Positions 13,351 through 20,991 of a stretch of 21,636 nt of DNA are shown here, piece by piece. Both the position numbers and the translations under genes were made by a program. This DNA is from Lachnospiraceae bacterium UBA2860 (lineage in GTDB: Bacteria > Bacillota > Clostridia > Lachnospirales > Lachnospiraceae). The stretch's first letter is position 1, and each line of letters starts with the position of its first letter. Under the pieces are notes generated by a model that made no database searches, was not told where the DNA came from, and worked only from the letters and a program-made list of their open reading frames with translations. The stretch covers positions 12,830 to 34,465 of the forward strand of contig DEFE01000016.1 in assembly GCA_002350625.1 (NCBI GenBank). The letters are read 5' to 3'.

Positions 13351-16011
13351 TTATGAGAGCAGCTGCTTCTTCGCCGCCTCGAGCGCGGTCTTGAGCGCCT
13401 CCTCGATGCCCGCGGGGTTCTTTCCGCCGGCCTGCGCCATGTTCGGGCGGCCGCCGCCGCCTCCGCCGACGAGCGGCGCCGCAGCCTTCACGAGATTGCC
13501 CGCGTGGGCGCCCAGCTTAATGGCGCCTTCCGTGGCGGTCGCCATCAGCGACACCTTGCCGGCGGCCGCCGAGGCGAGGACGATGATGCTGTCGCCGAGC
13601 TTCTCCTTTAAGGAGTCGCCGAGATTCCGCATCTCGTTCATGTCGACGTCTTTGAGCGCGCGCACGTACACCTTGATGCCGCCCACTTCCTCGGCGTCCG
13701 AAGAGGCGTCGCCCATCGCGGCCTGCGCGGCCTGCGCCTTCAGAGACTCGATCTCCGCATTTGCCTTCTTGAGCTCTGCCAAAAGATGCGCGATTCTCTC
13801 CGGCACCTCCTGCGGCGTGGCGCGGAGCCGGGAAGCCGCCTCGTTAAGCAGTGCTTCTTCATCGCGGTAGAAAGCGAACACGCCGTCGCTGCTGATCGCT
13901 TCGATGCGGCGGACGCCGGCTGCGATGCCGGACTCGCTGATGATCTTGAAGGCGCGGATATCCGCCGTGTTCTTCACGTGCGTGCCGCCGCACAGCTCCT
14001 TCGAGAAGTCTCCCATCGTGACGACGCGGACTTCCTCGCCGTATTTTTCGCCGAACAGCGCCATGGCACCTGTCTTTCTCGCCTCATCGATGCTCATGAT
14101 ATCGGTGGAGACAGCAAGCGACGCGCGGATCTCATCGCCCACGATCTGCTCGACCTCTTTGATCTCTTCCGCCGTCATGGGCTTAAAGTGCACGAAGTCG
14201 AATCTGAGCCTGTGGGCGTCCACATAGGAGCCCTTCTGCTGCACGTGATCGCCGAGCACCTTTTTCAGCGCGGCCTGCAGGAGGTGCGTCGCGCTGTGGT
14301 TGGCAGCCGTCGCTGCTCTCTCCTCCTGATTCACCAGGAATTCCGCCTCGTCTCCGGAGCGCAGCGTGCCCTCCGTCACGACGCCCTTGTGGCCGACGCG
14401 CCCGCCGCGGAGCGGGATGGTCTCGCGGACGAGGAAGCTGCCCGTCTCCGTCTTAATGACGCCCTGGTCACCGACCTGGCCGCCCATCGTGGCGTAGAAG
14501 GGTGTCTGATCCGCGATCACGGTGCCCTCGTCGCCGTCGGCGAGCGCGAGCACGATTTCTCCGTAGTGATCCTCGTCCACGAGGTTGGTCAGGACCTTGA
14601 TCGTGCCGCGGTCCGCCGTCGTCCCGTAGCCGGTAAACTTCGTGGTCACCGAGGCGTCGATCTCATCGTATACCGTCGCCTTCGCCCCCATGTAATTGGT
14701 GACGGCGCGGGCTTCCTTCGCGCGCTTTCTCTGCGCCTGCATGCTCTCCTTAAAGCCTTCCTCGTCGACGCTGTAGCCCTTCTCCTCGAGGATGTCCTTC
14801 GTCAGGTCGAGCGGGAATCCGTAAGTGTCATAGAGCTCAAATGCCTTCTCGCCGGAAAGTGTCTTCTCTCCGCTCTCCGCGAGCTCCTTCTCCCGGTCGG
14901 CCAGAATCTTAAGGCCCTGGTCGATCGTCTTGCCGAACGCGGTCTCCTCGGAGGCGAGCACGTCGTGGATAAACGTGTACTTCTCCTCGAGCTCCGGATA
15001 GCCCTCTCTCGACGTGTCGGCAACCGTCCGCGACAGCTCCGCGAGGAACGGCCCCTCGATGCCGAGCTTCTTGCCGTGCCGCGCGGCGCGGCGGATCAGG
15101 CGGCGCAGCACGTAGCCGCGGCCTTCGTTGCTCGGCGTGATGCCGTCCGAGATCATAAATGTCGCCGAGCGGATGTGGTCGGTGATGATGCGGACCGACA
15201 CGTCCGTCTCTTCCTTCTCTTTATAGGTCACGCCGGCGATCTCGCAGATGCGGTCGCGCAGCGCCTTGATCGTATCGATGTCGAACATCGAGTCGACGTC
15301 CTGCACCGCCACGGCGAGGCGCTCAAGGCCCATACCCGTGTCGATGTTCTTCTGCTTCAGCGTCGTGTAATTGCCGTTGCCGTCATTTTCGAACTGCGTG
15401 AAGACGTCGTTCCAGATCTCCATATAGCGGTCGCAGTCGCAGCCGGGCGCGCAGTCGGGCTTCCCGCAGCCGTACTTCTCGCCGCGGTCATAGTACACCT
15501 CCGAGCAGGGGCCGCAGGGGCCTGCGCCGTGCTCCCAGAAGTTGTCCTCCTTGCCGAACTTGTAGATTCTCTCCGCGGGAACGCCGATCTCGTCCCTCCA
15601 GATCGCGAAGGCCTCGTCGTCGTCCAGATAGACGGACGGATAGAGCCTGTCCGGATCAAGTCCGACCACCTGCGTCAGGAACTCCCACGTCCAGTGGATC
15701 GCTTCCGTCTTGAAATAGTCGCCGAAGGAGAAGTTGCCCAGCATCTCAAAGAATGTGCCGTGTCTCGCCGTGTGGCCGACATTTTCGATGTCGCCGGTGC
15801 GGATGCACTTCTGGCAGGTCGCGACGCGCTTTCTCGGCGGCACCTCGGCGCCGGTAAAGTAAGGCTTCAGCGGCGTCATGCCCGCGTTGATGAGCAGCAC
15901 GGAATTGTCCCCGTGCGGCACGAGCGAAAAGGACTTCATCGAGAGATGTCCCTTGCTCTCCATGAAATCGAGAAACATCTGTCTGAGCTGGTTTACTCCG
16001 TATTTTTCCAC
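13351..16011 (-). CDS. alaS: Alanine--tRNA ligase
   Basis: The 886-residue enzyme charges tRNA-Ala. The catalytic domain opens with VNQLRQMFLDFMESKGH and has the class II aminoacylation motifs (RVATCQKCIRTGDIENVG, then the FGDYFK segment). The editing domain has its zinc-binding HSATHLL and CGGTHV motifs, and the C-terminal DHHA1 domain ends with a glycine-rich GGGGGGRPNMAQAGG. A cysteine-rich insertion in the catalytic part (CGKPDCAPGCDCDR) is usual in Firmicutes. Length is normal. The start is a GTG at 16011 with GGAGG eight bases upstream. It has its own promoter just after rnhA; the leader of about 80 bases is too short for a T-box. Confidence 0.97.
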   Translation of the reverse strand: MEKYGVNQLRQMFLDFMESKGHLSMKSFSLVPHGDNSVLLINAGMTPLKPYFTGAEVPPRKRVATCQKCIRTGDIENVGHTARHGTFFEMLGNFSFGDYFKTEAIHWTWEFLTQVVGLDPDRLYPSVYLDDDEAFAIWRDEIGVPAERIYKFGKEDNFWEHGAGPCGPCSEVYYDRGEKYGCGKPDCAPGCDCDRYMEIWNDVFTQFENDGNGNYTTLKQKNIDTGMGLERLAVAVQDVDSMFDIDTIKALRDRICEIAGVTYKEKEETDVSVRIITDHIRSATFMISDGITPSNEGRGYVLRRLIRRAARHGKKLGIEGPFLAELSRTVADTSREGYPELEEKYTFIHDVLASEETAFGKTIDQGLKILADREKELAESGEKTLSGEKAFELYDTYGFPLDLTKDILEEKGYSVDEEGFKESMQAQRKRAKEARAVTNYMGAKATVYDEIDASVTTKFTGYGTTADRGTIKVLTNLVDEDHYGEIVLALADGDEGTVIADQTPFYATMGGQVGDQGVIKTETGSFLVRETIPLRGGRVGHKGVVTEGTLRSGDEAEFLVNQEERAATAANHSATHLLQAALKKVLGDHVQQKGSYVDAHRLRFDFVHFKPMTAEEIKEVEQIVGDEIRASLAVSTDIMSIDEARKTGAMALFGEKYGEEVRVVTMGDFSKELCGGTHVKNTADIRAFKIISESGIAAGVRRIEAISSDGVFAFYRDEEALLNEAASRLRATPQEVPERIAHLLAELKKANAEIESLKAQAAQAAMGDASSDAEEVGGIKVYVRALKDVDMNEMRNLGDSLKEKLGDSIIVLASAAAGKVSLMATATEGAIKLGAHAGNLVKAAAPLVGGGGGGRPNMAQAGGKNPAGIEEALKTALEAAKKQLLS

Positions 16012-16035
16012 GTGATCTCCCTCCGTTTATCTGAC

Positions 16036-16051
16036 CGGACAAAGCTGTCCG
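16036..16051 (-). promoter_or_regulatory. Small hairpin in the alaS leader
   Basis: CGGACA and TGTCCG form a perfect 6-bp stem with a 4-base loop, about 10 bases before the alaS ribosome binding site. It may affect translation initiation, but no known riboswitch or T-box motif accompanies it. Confidence 0.35.
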
Positions 16052-16100
16052 TAGTCTCCTTAAGGCGTATAGGCGGGCCGTCAAAGGCCGTATGAAATGT

Positions 16101-16129
16101 ACTATAACACCATCCGCCCGCGAAAACAA
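16101..16129 (-). promoter_or_regulatory. Promoter of alaS with extended -10
   Basis: On the minus strand TTGTTT (16124-16129) and TATAGT (16101-16106) are 17 bases apart, and the -10 box is preceded by TGT, an extended -10 element. It lies just after the rnhA stop. A TTGACT slightly upstream is too far from the -10. Confidence 0.65.
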
Positions 16130-16130
16130 G

Positions 16131-16592
16131 TCAAGGCATTTTCGCGAGCGCGTCCGCGGCGCCTGTCGCGAGTTCGTCGCAGCGCTCGTTGTAGATATTG
16201 CCGGCATGTCCCTTCACCCAGTTCCAGTGAACCTCGTGCGGGGCTGCCGCGGCAAGAAGCCTCTGCCACAGGTCGATGTTGAGCACCTCGGACTTGTCCG
16301 CCTTTTTCCATCCGCGCTTCTGCCAGGCGTCAATCCAGCCCTGGTTGAACGCGTCCGTCAGATATTTGGAGTCCGAGTAGAGCTCCACTTCGCAGGGGCG
16401 GTTCAGGGCCTCGAGGGCCGCGATCGCCGCCATCAGCTCCATGCGGTTGTTCGTCGTCTTCTCATAGCCTTCCGACAGCTCTTTCGTGTGCGTCACGCCC
16501 TTCGTGTCCGTGTAGAGAAGCACTGCGCCGTAGCCGCCCGGGCCGTCGGGGTTGCCGCGCGCGGCGCCGTCCGTATAAATCGTCACTTTCAT
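16131..16592 (-). CDS. rnhA: Ribonuclease HI
   Basis: RNase HI cuts the RNA strand of RNA-DNA hybrids. All catalytic residues are present in the 153-aa protein: Asp8 (YTDGAARGN), Glu52 (NNRMELMA), Asp74 (YSDSKYL), His129 (VKGHAGNIYNE) and Asp139 (RCDELA). The basic-protrusion region (WQKRGWKKADK) is intact, as in E. coli-type enzymes. The ATG at 16592 overlaps the stop of the MutS-like gene as ATGA, and AGGAG lies ten bases upstream. It is the last gene of that run; no terminator is seen before the alaS promoter. Confidence 0.95.
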   Translation of the reverse strand: MKVTIYTDGAARGNPDGPGGYGAVLLYTDTKGVTHTKELSEGYEKTTNNRMELMAAIAALEALNRPCEVELYSDSKYLTDAFNQGWIDAWQKRGWKKADKSEVLNIDLWQRLLAAAAPHEVHWNWVKGHAGNIYNERCDELATGAADALAKMP

Positions 16593-18307
16593 CGTTCCCA
16601 CTCTCCTGTCTCAAGAAATCCGTCCTTCATCCGGCGCGCCGCGCGCGTGATGTCCTCCGGATAGCCGTTCCTCTCAAGAAGCGTCAGCGCATTTCCCGAC
16701 GCGGCTCTCCCTTCCTTGAGAAGATACGTGAAATGGACATCCTCGTCGTCCGCGCTCTCCTCAAAATGCATGTTCCTGTAGGTGCCGTCGAGGAGATAGG
16801 TCAGCTCGATGTCATGGGTCGCGGCGACGGCAAACACATGCGGCCGCGCGAGGGCGCGGAGAATCGACGCGGAAGCCGCGATCCGCTCCGTCGTGTTCGT
16901 CCCGCGGAGGACTTCGTCGACCAGGCATAAGAGCGGCGGATCCGTCACGCCTGCGGCATCGACGATGCGCTTCATGGACCGGATCTCCACGACGAAATAG
17001 CTCTCGCCGCCCTCGAGGTTATCCTTCAGCGCCATAGAGCTCATGATCCTTAAGAAGGGCGCGCTGTAGGATGCGGCCGTGACAAAGCCGCAGCTCTGCG
17101 CAAGTATCGCCGTGAGCGCGAGTCCCTTGAGGAAAGTGGATTTCCCCGAGGCGTTGGAGCCCGTGAGCAGCAGCGGCCCATGAAGCGCAACGGAATTCGG
17201 CACCGCCTCGTTAAGAAGCGGATGCGTCATCGCCTTGATGCGGACCGGGACCGGGGATGTGCCTTCTCCGGGAGAAGACAGCGCCGGTCTTGCCGTCACT
17301 GTGTACGCGAGACGCGCAGAAGCAGTCGCTGCGGCTGCATCCAGCGTCCCGAGGGAGATCAGGAGTGACACGGCCTCCGCCTCGTGCCCCTGCACCTTGG
17401 AGAGCATGCGGTCAAAGAGGATCAGGTCGGGATGAAAGAACAGCTTAAGGTAGGCCAGAACCGCCTCGGCCGGGCTGTCGCCCACGCTGGCGCCGGACAT
17501 GACGAGAAAGGCTCCCCGCCTGAAGGGCGCAAATGTGCGCAGGATCCCGCGCAGCGCCGCCTTGTCCGTTCCCGGCATCCCGTCCGGAAGAATCTTCTCA
17601 AGATCATCGGCGGCGTCAAGCAGCCGCAAAATGGCGGAAAAACCGCGCAGGCAAGGCCCCGTGGCCTCTCTCGCGTCGATGTGGACCTTGAAGTCCGCGG
17701 CGAGGAATAGCAGGAGGCTGATCAGCGCCGGGATCGGGAAGATGAACAGGAAAACAATGGAGAGGAATGTCCCCGCGGCGAGCAGTATATAGCGCCCGCT
17801 TCCGATCCGCGCCGCTTCGCGGAGGCTCGTGACGGCCCCGAAAAAGGAGTCGCCCTTGAGACGGCCGATCCCGTGAAGAACCCGGAGGATATCGTGTCTT
17901 TCTTTCTCGTGCGCGGTGAAGAAGTCCTGCAGCGCGATGCGCTCGCTGAGAGCGTCCTCTTTGAGCTCCGGTCTAAGGAGCCAGTCGTACAGGATCTCCT
18001 CCCCCGGCGAGGACACGGCCGCGTCAAGGCGGGCGAAGACGGCGTCGAGGTCGACGTCATTTGCCGTGATATCGTCGATCAAAAACGCGTCCTTCCCAAG
18101 CTCCTCCGCGTAAGAGGAGTCTGCGAAGCGGCGGATTCTTTTGATCTCTTCAGCAGAAAACAGCCGGGGCTTCAATTTGCCCCAGCTGTTTTTCAGTTCT
18201 TCTTCAAACGCACGTTTCTGCGTCCTTGACCGGCTCACGATCATCAGCGCGAAAAGAACCGTGATGATGAGCACCGTGCTAAGGATCGCCGCGTAGGAAG
18301 CATTCAT
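16589..18307 (-). CDS. Membrane-anchored MutS-family ATPase (not MutS1/MutS2)
   Basis: The 572-residue protein has a MutS-type ATPase domain at the C-terminus: Walker A GSNASGKST at 383-391, the NLEGGESYFVVEIRSM signature near 430-445, Walker B LLCLVDEVLRGTN at 459-471 and the ATHD switch at 496-499. It lacks the MutS mismatch-recognition domain, with no N-terminal FxE motif, and lacks the Smr domain of MutS2. Instead it has an N-terminal membrane helix (about 5-24) and two more helices at about 173-206, between the lever-like segments. Such proteins belong to poorly studied MutS subfamilies of unknown role, so mismatch repair should not be assumed. AGAGGA precedes the ATG at 18307 with suitable spacing. 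It follows the secreted-protein gene by 53 bases and overlaps rnhA. Confidence 0.88.
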   Translation of the reverse strand: MNASYAAILSTVLIITVLFALMIVSRSRTQKRAFEEELKNSWGKLKPRLFSAEEIKRIRRFADSSYAEELGKDAFLIDDITANDVDLDAVFARLDAAVSSPGEEILYDWLLRPELKEDALSERIALQDFFTAHEKERHDILRVLHGIGRLKGDSFFGAVTSLREAARIGSGRYILLAAGTFLSIVFLFIFPIPALISLLLFLAADFKVHIDAREATGPCLRGFSAILRLLDAADDLEKILPDGMPGTDKAALRGILRTFAPFRRGAFLVMSGASVGDSPAEAVLAYLKLFFHPDLILFDRMLSKVQGHEAEAVSLLISLGTLDAAAATASARLAYTVTARPALSSPGEGTSPVPVRIKAMTHPLLNEAVPNSVALHGPLLLTGSNASGKSTFLKGLALTAILAQSCGFVTAASYSAPFLRIMSSMALKDNLEGGESYFVVEIRSMKRIVDAAGVTDPPLLCLVDEVLRGTNTTERIAASASILRALARPHVFAVAATHDIELTYLLDGTYRNMHFEESADDEDVHFTYLLKEGRAASGNALTLLERNGYPEDITRAARRMKDGFLETGEWER

Positions 18308-18360
18308 CTATGTTTCCTCTCTTATGTCCCTTTTCATACAACGAAGATCCGCAGTGCCAT

Positions 18361-19602
18361 TTACATCGCATACTTCTCAAGGAATTCACAGCACTTGACG
18401 TGTCTCGACCAGAAGACGGAATCGCCGACCTGGTAGCTGCTCGCCCCGTCTGACTGATCGCTCTTCAGCGAAGCCATGATGCTGTCGAGCGTGTAGTCGC
18501 CCTTACATCTCCTGAAGATGCGGTCCGCCGCGGTCGGGCCTCCCAGGTGCCGGATCTGGCAGTACATGTGGATGGCCCAGGCGTTGTCCGTGTACTTTTT
18601 CTTGCAGTCATCGACAAAGCCGACCATATAGGACTTGAAGAGCTCGTCCTGGCACTGCTTGCCGATGTCCGTCTGGATCAGCTTGATGATCAGCTTCTTC
18701 ACCGTCGCGGAAGGATTGTAATGCGTCGCCACCCAGTCCTTCTTCAGGGCTTTGATGACTTTCTTCTTTGTATCGATCTTCTTGAACTTCGTGGGATTCT
18801 TTTTGTAGATGTTCTGTACCAGCTTCTGCGCCTCCACGCCGTAGTACTGCGCCCAGCCGATCGTGATCGTCACCTCGTTGGGGCTGTTGGAATAGGGGCC
18901 CTCATAAGCCGCGTAATTGCGGTTGCCGTAGACCTGGCCGCCGGACTCCACGGCGCCGACGATATTCGTCAGGATGTCATAATCCCTGGTGTCGTCCCAT
19001 TTTCGCGCGGAGACCTTGTACTTTCTGACGATAGTCTTCCCGCCTTTTGCTTTCAGCGTGAATTTCTGTCCGGATGAAGCTGTATAAGAATACAGATATA
19101 GATTGGCCTTGTTGGCGTTCTTCGAGCCCTTTACGGTCATCACTTTTTTCGAGGCGGCATTCTGGAACACATAATACTTCCCCTTCTTTGTGATGAACCA
19201 TTTCTGATGGGCTTCCTCGTCGTAGGTTCCCTGCTGCACATTTGTCTTGTTCGACGTGCCGCCGTCCTTCGCCTCAAGAACCTTGCCGGAACGCTTGTTT
19301 TTCAGGGTATAAGTGCCGTCTCCGTTCGCGCCGATATAAAACAGCTGCTTGTCCGCACCGCTGTATTTATAGATGTGCGCGTTGGCGCCGTCCTTCTTCG
19401 ACCCGTCCGCGATGGCAGCCACACGCTTCGGCGCACACTTCGGATACAGATAATAGTACCCGCTCGCTATGCCCGCGTCGCTGCCGATCTGGTCCGCGTA
19501 ATCCACGTTAAAAAAGTCTATATCGTCTTCCGCGCCCACGCAGACGGTAAAGCCCGTGCCGAGCAGCAGCGCACAGATGACGAGCAGCAGGATCCGCTTC
19601 AT
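18361..19602 (-). CDS. Secreted protein: ricin-type beta-trefoil plus lysozyme-like domain
   Basis: The 413-residue protein starts with a signal peptide (MKRILLLVICALLLGTGFTV, likely cut after VGA at about 24). Residues ~48-185 look like a ricin-B-type beta-trefoil: three repeats with Q-x-W/F marks at 86 (QLF), 133 (QKW) and 179 (QKF), expected to bind carbohydrate. Residues ~205-413 form a globular domain with AVESGGQVYGNRNYAAY and TITIGWAQYYG, reminiscent of lysozyme-like muramidases in which Glu219 would be the acid, but I cannot name the family with certainty. Four late cysteines (332, 348, 366, 404 and neighbours) could form disulfides. It probably acts on cell wall or host/dietary glycans. 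The ATG at 19602 has AAGGAG six bases upstream; the longer frame to 19647 is not needed. Confidence 0.78.
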   Translation of the reverse strand: MKRILLLVICALLLGTGFTVCVGAEDDIDFFNVDYADQIGSDAGIASGYYYLYPKCAPKRVAAIADGSKKDGANAHIYKYSGADKQLFYIGANGDGTYTLKNKRSGKVLEAKDGGTSNKTNVQQGTYDEEAHQKWFITKKGKYYVFQNAASKKVMTVKGSKNANKANLYLYSYTASSGQKFTLKAKGGKTIVRKYKVSARKWDDTRDYDILTNIVGAVESGGQVYGNRNYAAYEGPYSNSPNEVTITIGWAQYYGVEAQKLVQNIYKKNPTKFKKIDTKKKVIKALKKDWVATHYNPSATVKKLIIKLIQTDIGKQCQDELFKSYMVGFVDDCKKKYTDNAWAIHMYCQIRHLGGPTAADRIFRRCKGDYTLDSIMASLKSDQSDGASSYQVGDSVFWSRHVKCCEFLEKYAM

Positions 19603-19733
19603 AGTTCTCTCCTTCCCGCAGAGCATCAGCCTTCTCCCAAACTGCATTTTTCAAAGAACATGCGATGCGCCGCTGTACAGGTCAGTTAACGATTGCGCGG
19701 GAATCCGCACAAATGTTTCCCGGTTGTCATCTT

Positions 19734-19762
19734 AATGTAGCACTTTTGTAACATTTATGCAA
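19734..19762 (-). promoter_or_regulatory. Putative promoter of the secreted-protein / MutS-like / rnhA run
   Basis: On the minus strand TTGCAT (19757-19762) and TACATT (19734-19739) are 17 bases apart, with TGC just before the -10 as in an extended -10. The match is moderate. The leader to 19602 is about 125 bases and contains only a weak GTGCGG ... CCGCGC-type inverted repeat near 19694-19710. Confidence 0.5.
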
Positions 19763-19774
19763 CCCCTGACCCGT

Positions 19775-20227
19775 TCAGAGGACCGTCGTGACCCTCTCCG
19801 TGCTGCCGGCGGCAATGGCCTGAAGCGCCTTTAAAGCCTTCTTCGCGTCATTCCGCGCCTTCGTGTTGTACCTGCGGGCGGCGTCCCGCCCGGGCAGCTC
19901 TCTCGTCAGCGCGTAGACATGCATCGCCGCGCCTTCCGCCGCCGCGGCCAGAAGGCCGGCTGAGGCGCCGATCCTGGCGCTGTCCTTCGCGCTGCCCTTC
20001 TTTTCCGCTTCGAGCAAAAGCGGCGCTGCTTCACCCGCAAAGCGGATCACTGAGAGCAGGCGCCGGATCTCATCGGCGGGATAGGCTTCCGCCTCTTCCT
20101 CCGCGTCAGGCAAGGCCTCTTCCTCCTCTTCCGCCGCGTCGTCAAAATCCATCAGGGATGCGAGATCCGCCTTGTCGGCCAGCTCGTCTGAAACTGCTTT
20201 TAGCACGCTGATCAGTGTTTCCGTCAT
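19775..20227 (-). CDS. Small acidic protein of unknown function
   Basis: I do not recognise this 150-residue protein. It starts MTETLISVLKAVSDELADKADLAS. A very acidic stretch follows at about 28-50 (EEEEEALPDAEEEAEAYPADE), then an amphipathic, Ala-rich and probably helical C-terminal half (residues ~55-140) ending STERVTTVL. No signal peptide, membrane helix or catalytic motif is visible, so it is likely cytosolic. GAGG lies six bases before the ATG at 20227. A GTG four codons earlier overlaps the folT stop as GTGA but has no ribosome binding site of its own. The 8-base gap from folT indicates co-transcription, which need not mean a shared function. Confidence 0.75.
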   Translation of the reverse strand: MTETLISVLKAVSDELADKADLASLMDFDDAAEEEEEALPDAEEEAEAYPADEIRRLLSVIRFAGEAAPLLLEAEKKGSAKDSARIGASAGLLAAAAEGAAMHVYALTRELPGRDAARRYNTKARNDAKKALKALQAIAAGSTERVTTVL

Positions 20228-20235
20228 GTCTGTCC

Positions 20236-20766
20236 TCACTTCCTGCCGGCCTTCATGGGATCCGGGAGTCTTACATACAGCAGCTGTACAAGAAATGCGT
20301 CAAGCGCCGCAAGCGCCGCCGTCTGCGGAATTCTCGAGATAAACGTCGGCACAAAAGGCAGCCCGTACATCAGGCTGAGGCCCGCCACCGTCAGTCCCTG
20401 GGACGTGATCAGAAACGTGCCCGCGCACATCAGAAGAAAACGAAGATATCCCTCGATGCCCCTGCGCTTAGCCGCAATCAGCCCCTTCATGCAGAAAGGA
20501 AGCACGCCCACCATGACAGACGACACCGAAATGAGAGGATTCGGCGCGTAGCCGCCCACGGCGCAGCCGATCAGGTCTCCCAGAAAGCCGCAGATGCCTC
20601 CGGCCACCGGACCGAGCCACAGACTCGCCAGGATGATGGGCACGGCGCCGATCGAAATCCTGAAGATCTGGCCGATCGGAATGGAGACAAAACGGGTTAA
20701 TATCACATTCAGCGCGATCAATGCACCGGCGTACGCCAGCACGGCAGCTGAGAACCTGCTCTTCAC
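20236..20766 (-). CDS. folT: ECF transporter S component, FolT-like (folate)
   Basis: This 176-residue hydrophobic protein has about six membrane helices and the look of an energy-coupling-factor substrate-binding subunit. NVILTRFVSIPIGQIFRISIG, then VPIILASLWLGPVAGGICGFLGDLIGCAVGG, fits the FolT group, in which the conserved Arg and the helix 1-2 loop line the folate pocket. It would work with a shared EcfA/EcfA'/EcfT module encoded elsewhere. The start is a GTG at 20766 with GGAGG eight bases upstream. The folate assignment rests on motif resemblance only; another vitamin is possible. No tetrahydrofolate riboswitch is recognisable in its short leader. Confidence 0.8.
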   Translation of the reverse strand: MKSRFSAAVLAYAGALIALNVILTRFVSIPIGQIFRISIGAVPIILASLWLGPVAGGICGFLGDLIGCAVGGYAPNPLISVSSVMVGVLPFCMKGLIAAKRRGIEGYLRFLLMCAGTFLITSQGLTVAGLSLMYGLPFVPTFISRIPQTAALAALDAFLVQLLYVRLPDPMKAGRK

Positions 20767-20841
20767 CCTTTCTACCTCCTCCCTTAATTCAAATTCCGAA
20801 CCTGACTTATTGTTTTAGGTTGCGAGATGCTCAACCCCGTC

Positions 20842-20870
20842 ATTGTATAGCATGCTTTCACATATTGCAA
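20842..20870 (-). promoter_or_regulatory. Promoter of folT and the following gene
   Basis: On the minus strand TTGCAA (20865-20870) and TACAAT (20842-20847) are 17 bases apart. Transcription would begin near 20835, giving a leader of about 70 bases. Two mutually exclusive short stems can be drawn in this leader (GGTTG/CAACC and AACCT/AGGTT), but the first begins at or slightly before the predicted start. Confidence 0.65.
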
Positions 20871-20884
20871 CTTCATAAAGTGCC

Positions 20885-20925
20885 GCAAAACATGACACGG
20901 GGTCAGACCCCTTGTCATATTTTGC
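20885..20925. repeat. 41-bp near-perfect inverted repeat, REP/MITE-like
   Basis: Two 20-base arms (20885-20904 and 20906-20925) pair at 18 of 20 positions around a single central A. The core is GGGGTCAGACCCC flanked by TGACA ... TGTCA and by GCAAAA ... TTTTGC. This kind of motif is known to me from dispersed extragenic repeats associated with REP-type (Y1) transposases, but no transposase is nearby. It lies between the ppdK terminator and the folT promoter. Confidence 0.7.
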
Positions 20926-20938
20926 CTCCCCTTGGCAG

Positions 20939-20969
20939 AAAAAAAGTCCCCCGGCACATGTGCCGGGGG
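20939..20969 (-). terminator. Intrinsic terminator of ppdK
   Basis: A perfectly palindromic 22-bp stem (20948-20969; arm CCCCCGGCACA) is followed on the minus strand, after AC, by seven T (20939-20945). It lies 23 bases after the ppdK stop. This is a textbook Rho-independent terminator. Confidence 0.95.
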
Positions 20970-20991
20970 ATGCAAGTCACTTGCTTAAAGA

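Noticed and set aside
13786..16095. A 769-codon open frame on the plus strand across alaS
   Set aside because: It is antisense to a complete, clearly conserved alanyl-tRNA synthetase gene. Its composition (runs of Arg, Leu, Val, Asp, His) is what a G+C-rich antisense frame gives, and it matches no family I recognise.
16012..16130. Possible T-box leader for alaS
   Set aside because: The leader is only about 80 bases and has no T-box sequence or specifier-like structure, only a 6-bp hairpin.
20767..20841. Possible tetrahydrofolate riboswitch before folT
   Set aside because: The leader is about 70 bases and I could not match it to the known THF riboswitch core; the short alternative stems are weak.
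20948..20969. The perfect 22-bp palindrome considered as an operator or mobile element end
   Set aside because: It is followed by seven T right after the ppdK stop, so an intrinsic terminator explains it fully.
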